Shown one piece after another: positions 1-10,898 of a stretch of DNA of 28,048 bases. Origin of the DNA: Dimorphilus gyrociliatus. Its lineage: Eukaryota; Annelida; Polychaeta; Dinophilidae. The notes below the pieces were generated by a model, which searched no databases, was not told where the DNA came from, and saw only the letters and a list, made by a program, of their open reading frames with translations. A program made the position numbers and the translations under genes. Position 1 is the first letter of the stretch. Each line of letters starts with the position of its first letter. The DNA is taken from the NCBI GenBank assembly GCA_904063045.1, contig CAJFCJ010000146.1, positions 23,331-51,378 on the forward strand. The letters are read 5' to 3'.

Positions 1-1828
1 TGCATTTGTATCTCCAAATAATATTTTTGCTTTTTCTGTTACAACAATCCAAAATTGGTGGAAACTTTGATCTTGTTGCTTGTAGACGCTTAGGTGAAAA
101 TGTTCCATAAATTTATTGCAAATTGTTGCCGTTTCATTCATTGTGTTCAAGTTTTTTCCGCAATTTTCAAGATTTTCAATGATAGTATTCTTGTTTATTT
201 TTCCTGGACCGAATAATTGACGCATAAAATTGTTTATAGATAAATTACGAAGTGATTTTACTGTATGAGCGATAATTGATGAATTTAAAGCGTTTTTCAT
301 TCTAGAAAAATTATATTCAATAATATCGATATCCTCGCGAATTGTTTGAATATAATGTTCAGCATTTGAAATATTTTTATCATATTTTAAGAATAATTTG
401 AAAATATTTTCCATACTTTGTAAAAGTAAAGCTGTTTTTGTTGCAAATGGAGAGATAAATTTGAAATTTACATAGAAATTCTTAGTGATTTTCTTTTCTT
501 TAACTTCTAATATTTCGTGATAATCATTTCTCAATTTTTTCATTCTCTCATAATCTCTATATATTATCTTATCAGCGGCGAATTCCGATATCGCTGAAAA
601 TGAGAGATTAGGTTCGTAAATAATTTGGTCACATGGTACTGAGCAATGACAATCCTTCATAATATTTTCATCAGTTTTTACCTTTTCCAATGATTTTCTA
701 ACGCATCCGTAATTCTCCGACAAAGAACACAAAAGCTTTATTGTGTTGTTATCTGTAGATTCTCTTAATATCGTTATAGCTTCGAATGGAATACAATTGC
801 ACATGGTCTCAACAATTTTCCAATGGCAATGATCTATGCATTCGGCGTGTGATTTATACTCTGATTTTATACATTCGCTGTAGGGTGCACCTAGATTATG
901 AGATTCAATTCGCTTTATTCCAACAAGTGTATGCATTCCAGAGGCAACTGAAAAACCTAAATTGGACATGAGTGGTTTTTTATAATCGTCATGCAGGAAT
1001 ATCTTAACGCCTGCGTCATTATCGGGTCCGGGCATATAATCGTATTGTTCAATGTTGAATAGGAACGAAAGGGATTTTTTCGTACCAGGTTCGGTAACTG
1101 TTAAAGCGGTAGGTGGATTGGAGGAAGAAGGTGAATTGAATGTATAGCATATTCCGTATTCGGTTATTGTTGTTGAAATATATTCGGGTTCGCAAGGTTT
1201 TCCCGCCCAATTGCAGTTGAATATGAAATTTGATTGTTTATGTCCAGTATAATTATAAATGTATTGGACGTCTTTGACGTCTTTTGGCAAGTATTTGTCA
1301 AATGAAACGTTATCGTTAGTATCAGTGTTATAGACAATATTGAAATATTCATAGAGACCCAACTCTACAGAACTTTTCATCCTTGAAAAAATGAAAAAAA
1401 CAAAAGAGAGAATATAATTCTAGCAAATTTTTTTCAATACTTTCCTCTTCCTTCTCATTCTTGTCTTAAACCTTCCCAAAGTACAAAAAATGAAAGAGAA
1501 AAAACAATTTTCCATACCTAAATTTATTCTGATTGCAAACTGTAACTGTTGGAAATTTCATAGATTTTGAGTAGATTACTTCAACGTTAACTGTCAAGTC
1601 TTTTTTTCCATAGTCTAATCCTCTTTTTATCACTTGATAACCGAATAGGAAAATTGCTCCAAGGATAATAAATATCCAACCAATTCGTCTGAAAGGTGAA
1701 GTTTTCTTAGCAAAAACATTTTTAATGCCGTGAAATGTTGTTTCTTGAGTAAAATTAGACCAAGTTTCTGTACTTTCAGTAATCAGAATTCCAGTTTTCT
1801 TGTCTGCTATTCTATTACCAGATTCCAT
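1..1828 (-). CDS. DEG/ENaC (ASIC/degenerin-type) sodium channel subunit, 3' end cut off by the window
   Basis: Two exons are visible. Exon 1 is 1518-1828, starting at ATG 1828 (MESGNR). Exon 2 is 1-1381 and stays open to the window edge. The 136-nt intron has donor GTATGG and acceptor TTTTTCAAG and splits an Arg codon. Exon 1 has the cytosolic family motif TTFHGIKNVF, the first membrane helix (RRIGWIFIILGAIFLFGYQV) and the post-TM1 signature FPTVTVCNQNKFR. Exon 2 is the extracellular domain: CNWAGKPCEPEY, then GICYTFN, then a cysteine series (YSECIK, CIDHC, MCNCIP) and CSVPCDQIIYEP. About 200 further residues, helical and Lys/Glu/Asn-rich, follow before the edge, which is longer than usual before TM2. 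TM2 and the selectivity filter lie outside the window. The family forms trimeric amiloride-sensitive Na+ channels at the plasma membrane. The gating stimulus cannot be inferred here. Confidence 0.9.
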
Positions 1829-3116
1829 AATTTCAACTGATTTTTTTATATAGAGGAAATAAACACATACACACATACTGACCCATCTATAAATAGAATG
1901 TTACAAATATTATACAAAGTTAATGTGTTTCTGCTTTGCAAAACTGCAAGATATCAATCTAATATATTGATTATTATTCTATTTTTGTTGTTGTTTGTTA
2001 AAATAACAGCTGTGTTAATAGTGTTTTTAATTAATTCATCAAAATATACATTCGGCTATTAGCTACATGTAAAAATTAAATCATTTTTTAACAATAGAAA
2101 AAGTTTCAGACAAAATGAAATTGGTTAGCTACTTCCGGTCCAGAAATTATCCTAGTTTTTAAAGATTAAAAGAAGTCTTCTTTTGTGCATGTATGTGTCA
2201 GGTGGACGCAGAGTGCGTACACAATTCGATTTAGACAAAAAATGCGGGCAAGTGAAACCCTCTGTTTGTTTAACTGTTGTTTTTTTTACAGTTTGGAGGG
2301 TATAAACTTAATTAGAAATTCATTTATGGATGGCAATGGAATTCTTAGATTAAATTGTTTTTCAAAATTTTAATGCATGTATCTTCCTTTGCATTAGCTA
2401 TCTTTACAATTCAGTCGAAATTAATAGTATACTTTTTAAATTTATAAAAATATTATTTTTAAATATGACCTTCACCTTCATAATAAAAACAAACTGACAA
2501 AATGTTATTTTCAGTATATTTATATAGAAAAAAATATATTCAATTTATGGAACAAATGTTTTGAATATTTTTTGAAATGTTTCACATAACAAAAGCTTTT
2601 CTCTTTTGAAGAATTTTTCTCATAACCATTCCCAATGATAAAATATCTTGTTTTTCACTTTCCAATGTTTTAAATTTCATATTTTTCAAATCAATATTAA
2701 AAGTTTGTTCTCTCTTCTAGAAGATAAAATATAATTTTTAAACGTTTGTTTATTTGCCTATCTCTAAAATTATATTTGTTTAAACTTGTTGCAATCCAAC
2801 AGAAAATCTACCCGAGGCGTTAGACCCTTCAATATTGACTGTGGATTGCCAACTAAGTGATTGGTGTTTTTGATTTAGCTAAGCAATTATCCATTAAATT
2901 CTTACAGTCAATTAACAGCCTACATCTAACTGTAATTTTGGGAATTTGTTGTGTCACCTCCAAACAAAAAAATGGGAGACGGCAGAAAACGTCTATAGAC
3001 GTCTCTCAGAAATTTCAAGGTTAGGTTTTGAATTGAAAAGTGCTTAGGAAGAGGAAGGCAGCAACTGGTTTCTACCTATGGGAGTCTTATGTAAGTGTTA
3101 GGAATAATGGAAAAGG
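1829..3116. other. Intergenic spacer between the DEG/ENaC gene and the 3' end of receptor gene A
   Basis: No ORF here resembles a known family. Most of it is very AT-rich. About 2805-3090 is less AT-rich and holds a 14-bp perfect palindrome (2989-3002, ACGTCTATAGACGT). The part next to 1828 should contain the DEG/ENaC promoter and 5' UTR, but I see no definite element. Confidence 0.5.
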
Positions 3117-3392
3117 CTAGGCACAGCCCAAGAGTTGGTTTAAGCAAAAAATTGTGGACGTTTTCTATCGCATCCAAAAAATTATTAAAAGTAACTAACC
3201 TCATAAAAAACATCATCTATGTTAAACTCTCCATTCAGTGTAAAATCTTTAGAATGAATGAAATAAATAGCACGGGTAAGTTGTAAACAGCAACAAATCC
3301 ATTTATTAGTGAAATAGAATGATTGTTGAATGTTTAATCTATGAAAGGAAGCTTGTAAATCATTAAACAATAAATAATTTCTCTGTCTTTGT
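3117..3392 (-). other. Gene A, cytosolic kinase-like tail exon(s)
   Basis: Exon 3200-3392 begins after TTTTTAG in phase 2, in frame with the TM7 exon, and ends at donor GTTAGT in phase 0. LQLTRAIYFIHSKDF looks like a kinase alpha-E helix and LNGEFNIDDVFYE occupies the catalytic-loop position, without His-Arg-Asp. Gene B has the same segment with the same phase-0 end. A following candidate exon starts at 3164 (TIFCLNQLLGC, like NICFLRVTLLC in gene B), but its intron would be only 35 nt and TAG at 3117-3119 soon follows. The tail may therefore be truncated. Confidence 0.5.
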
Positions 3393-6300
3393 CTAAAAAG
3401 AGAAATAACTGCAAAAAAAATAATAAAAACTTTAATTAGGTCAAGCGTTTATTTAATGTTTTATTTTTATTTTACATTTATTATAATTATCCATTGATGT
3501 TATTTTAATCAAATCATTTCTTTTATATTTTCATGGGGAAAAATGGATATTATTAGCAAAAAAAAGGAAGAAAAAATTAGTGAATAAAACCTTTTTTGAA
3601 TTGAATTTAATTTTATTCTACGTAACGTGGAAAACAATTCTTCAAGGATTAAAATAAGTGGATTAACAATAGAATTTAATGGTAAGATTAATGAGATAAT
3701 TAAACTATAGACATCATTTTTTATTGTTATATCAATTAGTAATGATAATATTCCTTTATAAAGAATAAATGAATTATCATTAAGATAGAAATAGGGGAAA
3801 AGGAAGAAAACTCACTAACCCATTATTGAAAATGGTAGCCAAACAACTAAATTTGAAAATGTTAGGATAAAAATACTAATTTTAACATTCACAAAAGTTT
3901 TATCTAAATTTCTATTTTGTGAAAATTTCTTGGCAGATTTTCTTACAATAAAAATTAAATGAATGTATAGAATTGTAATGAAAATACTAAAAATTGGTAT
4001 GATTATTCCAAAGAGAATGAATGATAGAATCCATCCTTCCTTCTTATCACTCCTTATATGAACATTAAAACAGACTGGTGTATGACTGTACACATTCTAA
4101 AACAGAGTGGTATAGTTTTGGTTTGTTTTAAATTGGCTGTAAAATATCTTTCCTACTCGGTTTGCAATTAATGGAACAACTGATATTAATATTGAAATTA
4201 CAGTTGAACAGATTATTGTCTTATTTGAACAGATAATCAAAATAGCATTACTAAATGGATTTGTAATTGCCTGGTGTCTTTCAATTGTCATAATTACCAT
4301 ACTAATTGTCGAAATGAGTAATGAAAATGTCATTATTGTCCCTAAAGTTTGACATAGGGGACTATAACGCCAATATTCGTCGTGTTCTAGATAAGTGCCA
4401 AAGAAGTATAGATCAACAATAGCTAAAGTAAGAACATGGACGGATGTTAACAAATCACCAATAACTAAAAGAAGGTGAAAATATTTTGAATTTAAATTTT
4501 TCTTTGATGCAACAACAAATTTTAAAGAAAATAAATTTCCAATAATTCCTAATATTCCATATAGCCAATAGAGGGCTCTTTTATAATTTGAACTTATTAG
4601 ACTGGAACAGGTGTGGAATATTGCAGAAGACGGTTCGCATCTGATAAATTTACCAAGAAATTTCCAGCAGAAACAGCAAAGTATATAACTATTTCCATGG
4701 ACAATTTTCACTCTGTTCAGACTTTTAATAACATTTGGAAGAAATATTGTTGGTATTTTTGAATTGTTTAAAATAAGAACAAGAATATTAGGGAATTTTG
4801 AAAATGTGTCACTTTCAATCATTTTTATCCGACAATTCATCATTTTAAACAGACGTAGATGAGGATTATATTTAAAATGAATTGAAAGTATTGATTGAAT
4901 ATTTGTGTTAGAAATATCGAAATATAATAAATTGGAGCTGTTCAATGATTTTAGAAATGATAATGAACTAATCATCATATTCTGTCCAATATATAAATAT
5001 TGTAGAATTAATAATGGCTGGTATAGAAATTTTGTTTTATCCGTTAAACTATTATTGAAAATATTCAAATAGATAAGATTTGGTGTTTTGACATCAACGT
5101 AATTTAAATATCTAGGATTATTGTTAATCTTTAAATATGTTAGTGATTTTGAATTTGGAATAATTGAAAGTTGAAAATTTCCATCAATAATCAATGTTTT
5201 AATTTCATCTATTCCGCCGTGTCTCTTTATTGGAAATGATTTTAAATCTTTCAATTGTTTTTCTCCTTTACAAATCAGGGTAAAAAAGTTGGTTTGATGA
5301 CAACCGTCTAATTGGACAGTTGGCGGAGAGCATAAAATTTCATCACTTCCCTTTGAACAATCAATGATATCGTTACAAATTTGCTCCCGGACGAGATATT
5401 TAGTTTCGCTTTGACATTTAAAAAATCCTTTCATTTGGATGTTTTCTATGATGGAAAAATAAGATTTTTACCATTTTTCTATCTATCTGCAAAACCTACC
5501 GCAATTTTCTTCATCATCTCCTAGGAAACAGTGATTTATTCCATCGCAAGTAAGCTCCACAGCAATACAATAGTTATCTCTAAAACAAAGATAATATCCC
5601 GGTGGACATTTTTGAGTTTTGCACAATTCAGTACGAGAGAAAAGATCCGTAAATATCTGTCCTTTTGAATTAGTTTTCACCATACATTTATAGTTTTGAT
5701 TTTTAAAGATATTTTTTTGTTTTTCATCCTTTTCACTAAAGCAATCGTATTTTCCATCGCCGACCGTTTCAATCGAAAGACAGTTTTTATTGCATTCAAT
5801 CTGACTCTCATTATTACAATCTGTCAGCGATTAAAATAGTTTGCCAAATTTTGCAATTCGGTATTTTGTTTATTACTAGTCTTGTAAAATTCCAAGATGG
5901 CGTCCTTGTGAAAGCAGTTTTCATCACTTTTATCAAAGCAATGTATTTCGTTATCGCATATCTTATCGGATTTGATACATTGGCGTTTGTCATTGCATAG
6001 GCTAAATTATTAGAAAAAATTGATTTTAGACGCCTAAAAAACTGAAAAAATATACCTATATCCTTTTGGGCATGTTTCTTTAGTTTCTATGGAAGATAAG
6101 AAGAATCCGATTACTAATTGATTATGAATTAATCTAGTACAAACTGCAAAAATTTTCATCTAATCCATTTGAGCAATCTTTGACAAAATTACAAACAAAC
6201 GCTGCACTAATTGTTTCGTTAAGCCAAAGACAATTGAATTTGTTTTTAGCTATGAAAATCAAAAATTATATATTCTTGAATACAATCAATGAATTGAATG

Positions 6301-9300
6301 ATGATCACCCAAATTAGGTAAAATAGGAAGGGAATTTTCGAATGTAATTGCTTCATTAGAGCAATTCTTTTCATCGTCGCCATAGAGACAATCCCAATTT
6401 CCATCGCAAACATAAGCAATATTAATATATATACCAGTTTTTGCACACAACACAATATTCTCTAAATATTTTGGAATAGGAAAAAAAACAGTGTAAACAT
6501 CAAAAGAGAAAAAACAAACAAATTGAATGAACAAGGCCTAATTTAAATGCTAAACAAAATATGACAAACACAATGTTTACTATTTCAAGAATTCAAAATC
6601 ACTTTTTTTATTTATAGATATTGAATTTTCCATATTCTCTAATGAAAAATTTGCTGTTTTTAGAGAAAGTTAAAAAAGATGCTTTATAATACTTTAAAGA
6701 TCATTGAAAATTTTTTATAAATACTTTGAAATTTTTGACAAACAATCCAAGAAGTGATAATTTTATAACAACTGAAATCCTTTACATAAATGTGAGCTAT
6801 TTCCCTTGAAATCTAAATTTTTAAAGAACGGATGAAAGACACACAGAGAGAGGTGAAAGTTATTCATACAAAAAATTCATATTTGTAGCAGAGACTTGAA
6901 CATTCGAAAATATTTGAACTATCTGGATTATCGTACTGAAGTAGTTGTTGGTTCATAATTTGTTTATCGCCTTTAGTCTTCAAATAGATTATTAAGTTAT
7001 TAAGTAACTAGTAATAAAAACGGATTAATTCTATTTGAATTTGACAAAAAACCGTTATTTTCAAAATTTGAACTTCAGACGCTTTTTTGTCGACCTCATT
7101 GAATTCTCACCTCGTCATAAATTAATTTAGGTAGATAACCACTAAAACCACTTGCTGTTGTTAATTCTCTATATCCTCTTTTATTCTTTTTTTCTTTCAT
7201 GACTTTTGACAAAAATTTCAAAATTAAGCAAGAACAATTGAGGAGAAATGAAAAAAATATCAATTTTCATACTTGAATAACCAATAAGAGTGTTAGTGAT
7301 CTCTTCTTCCCTACGTAGGTTGGCTGGAAATTGGAGAAAATTCGAAAGGAAAAGTATCACAAACGATTGATGATAAGTTGGAAAATCCGCCATTGTTAAA
7401 TTATATCTTATTTTACAAATTGAATTCATCTCAATAATTGTTTGTGCTTTATCGTTTTTGAATAAGACGTAGCAAACATCGTAAAGTATAAAAGTGTAGT
7501 CGCCATGGCAACCTTTTTTTATATAAAAATAAACAAACTATATGTATAAATAGAAAAAAAATTATCTAAGAATTTACTTATCTTCTCCCTCATTGAGCAT
7601 TCAATATTGAATGGTAAAAAGATGCCTTTATTCCTATAAGAAACGTTTGTTTGAATATTTCGATCATTTTTAAGACAATGAATTTTTTTGTCAAAGTTTT
7701 TACTTATGTTTTATAACTTTGCAGTCAGTTAACGTTTTGGCATCGTTTCCGCAAGAGATTGTTTCGTAGCCGGTGCCTTTGTACCGCAAGTTTTTAACTG
7801 AAATTTGAAAAACAAATAAAATTAACACAATAAAACAAACTACAAATATTGAGCAAACATTTTTGATACATTCCCCCTAGTTTATCAATATAGGATTTAA
7901 CAATTGTACCATAATTAAAGCCAAATATTGAGCAGATAAATTGTACTTCCGGAAATTGAAGATATCGAAATGAATGCCATCTATAACCGTCAAATTTTTC
8001 AAAATTACCAATGAAACTTGTATAGTTATGATTAGATTCCGGAAGTAAAACTCCATGACCTTGATGATTTAGTTTATAAGCTGTTTTTTTTTTATATTCC
8101 GTCATAACGAGTTTGTTCTTAATCAATTATTTAAAATAATTACTATAGTTAGCAAACCTTTCGCATTTTGGTATTAGAATTTGAAGATTTGTTCTTTTAG
8201 CTAGTCTCTTAAGAAGACAAAGAGAACTATTGCAATTCACTCGAAAGGGATTCTACAGGAAGTGATAATTGTTTTTATTTTAAACAAAAGCAATATTTTC
8301 TCTATTCTTACAGTATCAGAGAATTTTTTTGAAAAGCATGAATCTGTTATCAGTAATTTAGATAGTTGATTACATATGTAAAAACAACCGTCTAAAGGTA
8401 AAACTCTCCTGTGAAAGAGAGGAGGAGTAATACCAAATGTTTTGCTTTGAAAAACATACAATTCCTTTAAATAAAGATTATATTTTGTAAAATTAACGTT
8501 TAAAAAGCGAAAATTATTGATCTTTAAAAGTGAAATTTTAAATTCTAAAAGAGAAAAGAAATCAGTTCTATTTATAGATTGAAGAAAAAAAGAAACCTCT
8601 CATATCCAACTGTGTGCAATTTATGAAATATTTTGAATAGTTAACTTGAAAATTTCCTTGAAATATTTGAATTGAACCATTTTTGAATATGATAGAATAT
8701 TTAGAAGATACTTTAATTTCAATATTTTCTTGTTCCATTTTCATAAATTCACTTCTTTTACAATGATATTTGTTATTTCTATCATAGGAATATAATTGAT
8801 AATTTTCATTATTGCCTCTTAAAACAAGTGTGAAAGAACCAATGAAATTCTCTTTAGAGAATATATCTATAATATATTCAAATTTAAATTCAAATTTATT
8901 TGTTTTTTAATAATTAGAACACCAACACCAAATATTTCTTTTATAACATTTTAAAATTGCTCCAAAATTTGATTGAAAATTTCTAAAATAGCTGTTTGTT
9001 TGTTTGTAGATTTTGAATTTAAGATGTGAAAAAAATTCAAAAGAGAAAATTTTCAATTAAAAAATTGTATACAATAAACAAACAAACAAACATACAATAT
9101 GCATTTTTCAATTGAAATACTTTGTCGAGTTGAAGCAAAATATGAGAATTTGTTCCTTCCTAAATGAAAATGATTGAAATATGAATGAAGTGAATCATAA
9201 CCCATTCTTTTGCAGATTTCATGACCAATTTTAAATGGCAAATATTTAAATTCGTAATATCTAGTAAAATTTTCTTTCGAGTACTGAACCATCAAAACAC

Positions 9301-10656
9301 CAACTACGTATTTAGTTGTATTTTCTATAATTTTTAGAGAAAGTTTAGCTGTTTGACATTTTTGCCATCCAATTGCTGATTACAATTGAAAAAAGATAAG
9401 AAATTATTGATAATATGATATTTAATGTTTTTTTTTTATTACTATGTCTCGGAAATGCTCTACACTGTACAGTAACTAAAATGATTTTCTCGTCTAAATT
9501 CGCTACTTTCAAATCGCAATTCACTATTTTTTGATTTTTGAGTCGACAACCTTTGATATAAGGATGAATTCTCTGTTTAAAGAAATAAAAAATGATAATT
9601 CAAGAAGCTTTACTATTATACTTGTTTACAAACATTTATTATATGTTTGGAAGAAGAACAGGACTTCATTTCGAAATGTTTGTAAGTGAGACTACAAACA
9701 TATTGACAGGCGACCAGGAAACTGGTGTTAAAATGAAATACTGCTGGGAATCTACCATGTAGCTTAGATTGAATATTATACGATGATTTATAAGAAAAAA
9801 ACGTTGTTCGCAAGAAATTGTGTTTCTTGACCACTAAATCTAGCAAATTTTTGCTTGTTTGTAATTGAAAAAGCTGAAAGAATAATAAAAAAAGAGGAAA
9901 AAATACCATTGAAATCTCTAAATCTGCAAGATTTTATGTTGGAAAGAGAAGAAGAATTTTGAATAATTTTTGATATACTTTCATCATAATTGATAAAAAT
10001 TGAAGCCATTCCTTCAATGTCTTTTTCCAACAAATAGTCAGTTTCTATAATATAAAAGGCAGATTTTTTACACAAAATACTTTTGGATGAGTTATAATCG
10101 TAAATTGAATAGATTCTATTTCTACTATCCATTAAATATAAATTGTATATATCTGCAACAATGTGTGCAGCAAAAATATCTGATAAGAAAAATAGAACAA
10201 ATCCTATAATTTGTTTAATTGATTGATTGCTAGAATAATTGATTTACATGATACTGAATGTTTAATACAAGACAATCTAAGAGAAAAGCATGTTGTTTTT
10301 CTCCTTTCTATTGTATATGATGTATCATTTCTAAATGCCATAAAGATATTTTTTGTCACTTTCCTATTTTGCCAATGTATTGAATAGAATGAATTGAACC
10401 CCAAATCAGAGCAAATCGAGTTAGTTGTGGAAACTGGTAAATGTTTGTAGCAAAAATATACTGGTCTCTTAATATTTTTTAATTTTGCCTGTAGAATTCC
10501 AGTGACGAGTGGATTTTTTGTATTTTTTAAAATCAGCATTAATACAATATCATCATTGTCATCATCATTATTAATATTTTGATCTGCAGGAAAAATGAAG
10601 AGAAACAGCCAAAAGATAAAGTAAAATTTCTCAAAAAATGTAGTAACGATAAGCAT
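3117..10656 (-). CDS. Receptor gene A: multi-exon SRCR/LDLa/LRR seven-helix receptor with kinase-like tail
   Basis: A gene of about 22 or more exons, inferred from splice signals and alignment to genes B and C. It starts at ATG 10656 with a hydrophobic signal peptide (FYFIFWLFLFIFPA). Predicted exons are 10248-10656, 9907-10179, 9622-9839, 9443-9572, 9096-9375, 8927-8991, 8597-8866, 8544 to about 8246, an uncertain exon near 8150-8240, 7870-8080, 7704-7797, about 7582-7641, 7273-7512, 7111-7177, LDLa exons in 5500-6534, then 4157-5445, 3820-4096, 3591-3753, 3200-3392 and possibly 3117-3164. The N-terminal block (SRCR plus unknown module) occurs twice, and a 67-nt phase-1 intron (9376-9442) joins the copies in frame, so one gene is favoured over two. 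The seven-helix part resembles type C LGRs (relaxin receptors, snail GRL101), which signal through G proteins at the plasma membrane. A frame conflict near 8240 and a possible early stop at 3117 leave open whether it is intact. Confidence 0.7.
3591..3753 (-). other. Gene A, TM7 exon
   Basis: Found by homology, as it has no ATG. Its length, 163 nt, is identical to the TM7 exon of gene B. It encodes LLIDITIKNDVYSLIISLIL followed by PLNSIVNPLIL, the N-P-x-x-hydrophobic TM7 motif of class A receptors (PLNSxxNP in LGRs). It starts in phase 1 and ends in phase 2 at an Arg codon with a weak GTTTTA donor. Confidence 0.8.
3820..4096 (-). other. Gene A, exon for extracellular loop 2, TM5 and TM6
   Basis: Exon of 277 nt, exactly the length of its counterparts in genes B and C. 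It encodes the loop NVYSHTPVCFNVH (equivalent to FYS..GVC in LGRs), TM5 LFGIIIPIFSIFITILYIH, an Arg/Lys-rich loop 3 (VRKSAKKFSQN) and TM6 FILTFSNLVVWLPFSIMG. It ends in phase 1 at donor GTTAGT. Confidence 0.85.
4157..5445 (-). other. Gene A, large exon: sixth LDLa, LRRs, hinge and TM1-TM5 region
   Basis: The exon starts after acceptor CATCATAG at 5445 and ends at donor GTAGGA (4156). The LDLa repeat is ICNDIIDCSKGSDEILC. About six LRRs follow (for example LTYLKINNN, LIYLNIFNN, LLYFDISNTNIQSI, ILVLILNNSKIPTI), then the LGR-type hinge (CCFCWKF, CEPS, HTCSSL) and helices: TM1 WLYGILGIIGNLFSL; TM2 LLVIGDLLTSVHVLTLAIVD; extracellular loop EHDEYWRYSPLCQ; TM3 ending MTIERHQAITNPF, an ERH in place of DRY; TM4/TM5 start VISILISVVPLIANR. 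The TAG at 4097-4099 is the 3' splice site of a 60-nt phase-0 intron, not a stop. Confidence 0.9.
5500..6534 (-). other. Gene A, LDL-receptor class A repeat exons (five of six repeats)
   Basis: Repeats in order: AYVCDGNWDCLYGDDEKNC (6534-6286 region); FVCNFVKDCSNGLDENFC (exon 6145-6249); a small exon 6056-6086; KICDNEIHCFDKSDENC (exon 5877-6001); a degenerate repeat CLSIETVGDGKYDCFSEKDE, and ELTCDGINHCFLGDDEENC (both in exon 5500-5820). The D-C...S/D-D-E calcium-cage residues are present except in the degenerate repeat. The sixth repeat opens the next exon. One intron is 56 nt (5821-5876, phase 1). In relaxin receptors and GRL101 such repeats help in ligand binding or activation. Confidence 0.8.
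7111..7512 (-). other. Gene A, short C-type-lectin-like module and linker exon
   Basis: Exon 7273-7512 encodes FILYDVCYVLFKND, a downstream Cys (MNSICKI) and LTMADFPTY. Genes B and C have the same exon (IIYDTCYYIFQS...LILTDFP and FIYNTCYYIFQS...LTLTDFP). The CY-x-F start and the later Cys resemble the beginning of a C-type lectin fold, but the domain is short and no WND or carbohydrate-binding motif is visible, so the family name is tentative. A small exon, 7111-7177, follows with donor GTGAGA. Confidence 0.4.
7582..8080 (-). other. Gene A, membrane-proximal SRCR-like domain (split over three exons)
   Basis: Exon 7870-8080 has FIGNFEKFDGYRWHSFRYL, PEVQFICSIFGFNYGT and a phase-2 donor. Exon 7704-7797 continues with YETISCGNDAKTLTDCKV. 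The pattern (G-x-F-E-x-F-x-G-x-W, E-V-Q-x-I-C, then I-S-C...L-x-x-C) follows scavenger-receptor cysteine-rich domains and aligns with genes B and C. Exon 7582-7641 (FLPFNIECSMREK) matches the exon after the domain in gene B. SRCR domains usually bind proteins or polyanions; the ligand here is unknown. Confidence 0.6.
8150..9375 (-). other. Gene A, N-terminal block copy 2: second SRCR-like domain and unknown module
   Basis: Exon 9096-9375 encodes KIIENTTKYVVGVLMVQYS and ICKRMGYDSLHSYF, the same SRCR-like motif that opens genes B and C (CHMLGYDTIHN, CKMLGYDRIHS). Exon 8927-8991 closes it (FGAILKCYKRN). Exon 8597-8866 carries HCKRSEFMKMEQE. Exon 8544 to about 8246 carries VFQSKTFGITPPLF, matching INSKSFGIIPTLF in gene C. 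The last part (8150-8240, VNCNSSLC) does not join in frame to the exon before it, so an indel, an assembly error or a missed intron is likely. Confidence 0.6.
9443..10656 (-). other. Gene A, N-terminal block copy 1: signal peptide, SRCR-like domain, unknown cysteine module
   Basis: Exon 10248-10656 encodes the signal peptide, an acidic linker (NNDDDNDD) and an SRCR-like domain: VTGILQAKL, ICSDLGFNSFYS, closing with LRLSCIKHSVSC. Unlike gene B, gene C and copy 2, this domain is not interrupted by an intron. Exons 9907-10179, 9622-9839 and 9443-9572 form the unrecognised module. They carry LCKKS, then SYNIQSKLHGRFPAVFHF, then GCRLKNQKIVNC, where two cysteines are nine residues apart as in B and C. 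Introns are 68, 67, 49 and 67 nt, mostly phase 1. Confidence 0.65.
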
Positions 10657-10898
10657 TTTGACAAATAACTTTAAAGAAAAATCATGATATTTCTTTGAAA
10701 TATTTTTTTTATAAGAAATTCAAAACCAATGAATAGAAAATTTATGTTATTAGAATGTTCAATTAATTATGTAGTGGGCATCAGTTTTCATTCCTATCTT
10801 GTCAACAAATAGATAGCTTTCTAAGTGAGTGATTAAACAATATTGCTCTGTTTTTTCTTGATTGCCAAATGATAGACATGCCGATAAAGTTATTTATA

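Noticed and set aside
786-971. Small plus-strand ORF, and 1164-1352 on the minus strand
   Set aside because: Both lie inside the long DEG/ENaC exon and are out-of-frame shadows of it.
2185-2373. Plus-strand ORF of 62 codons
   Set aside because: No family motif, composition like the spacer, no splice or promoter support.
2925-3072. Minus-strand open frame of 48 codons starting VETSCCLPLPKHF as a last exon of gene A
   Set aside because: It has no similarity to the kinase-like tail of gene B, and the frame before it already has a stop at 3117.
4097-4099. TAG as stop-codon readthrough or receptor truncation
   Set aside because: A 60-nt intron with proper donor and acceptor explains it, and the paralogues have an intron at the same place.
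9074-9090. AAAC repeat as a CRISPR or satellite array
   Set aside because: Only a few tetranucleotide units at an intron end, with no spacers.
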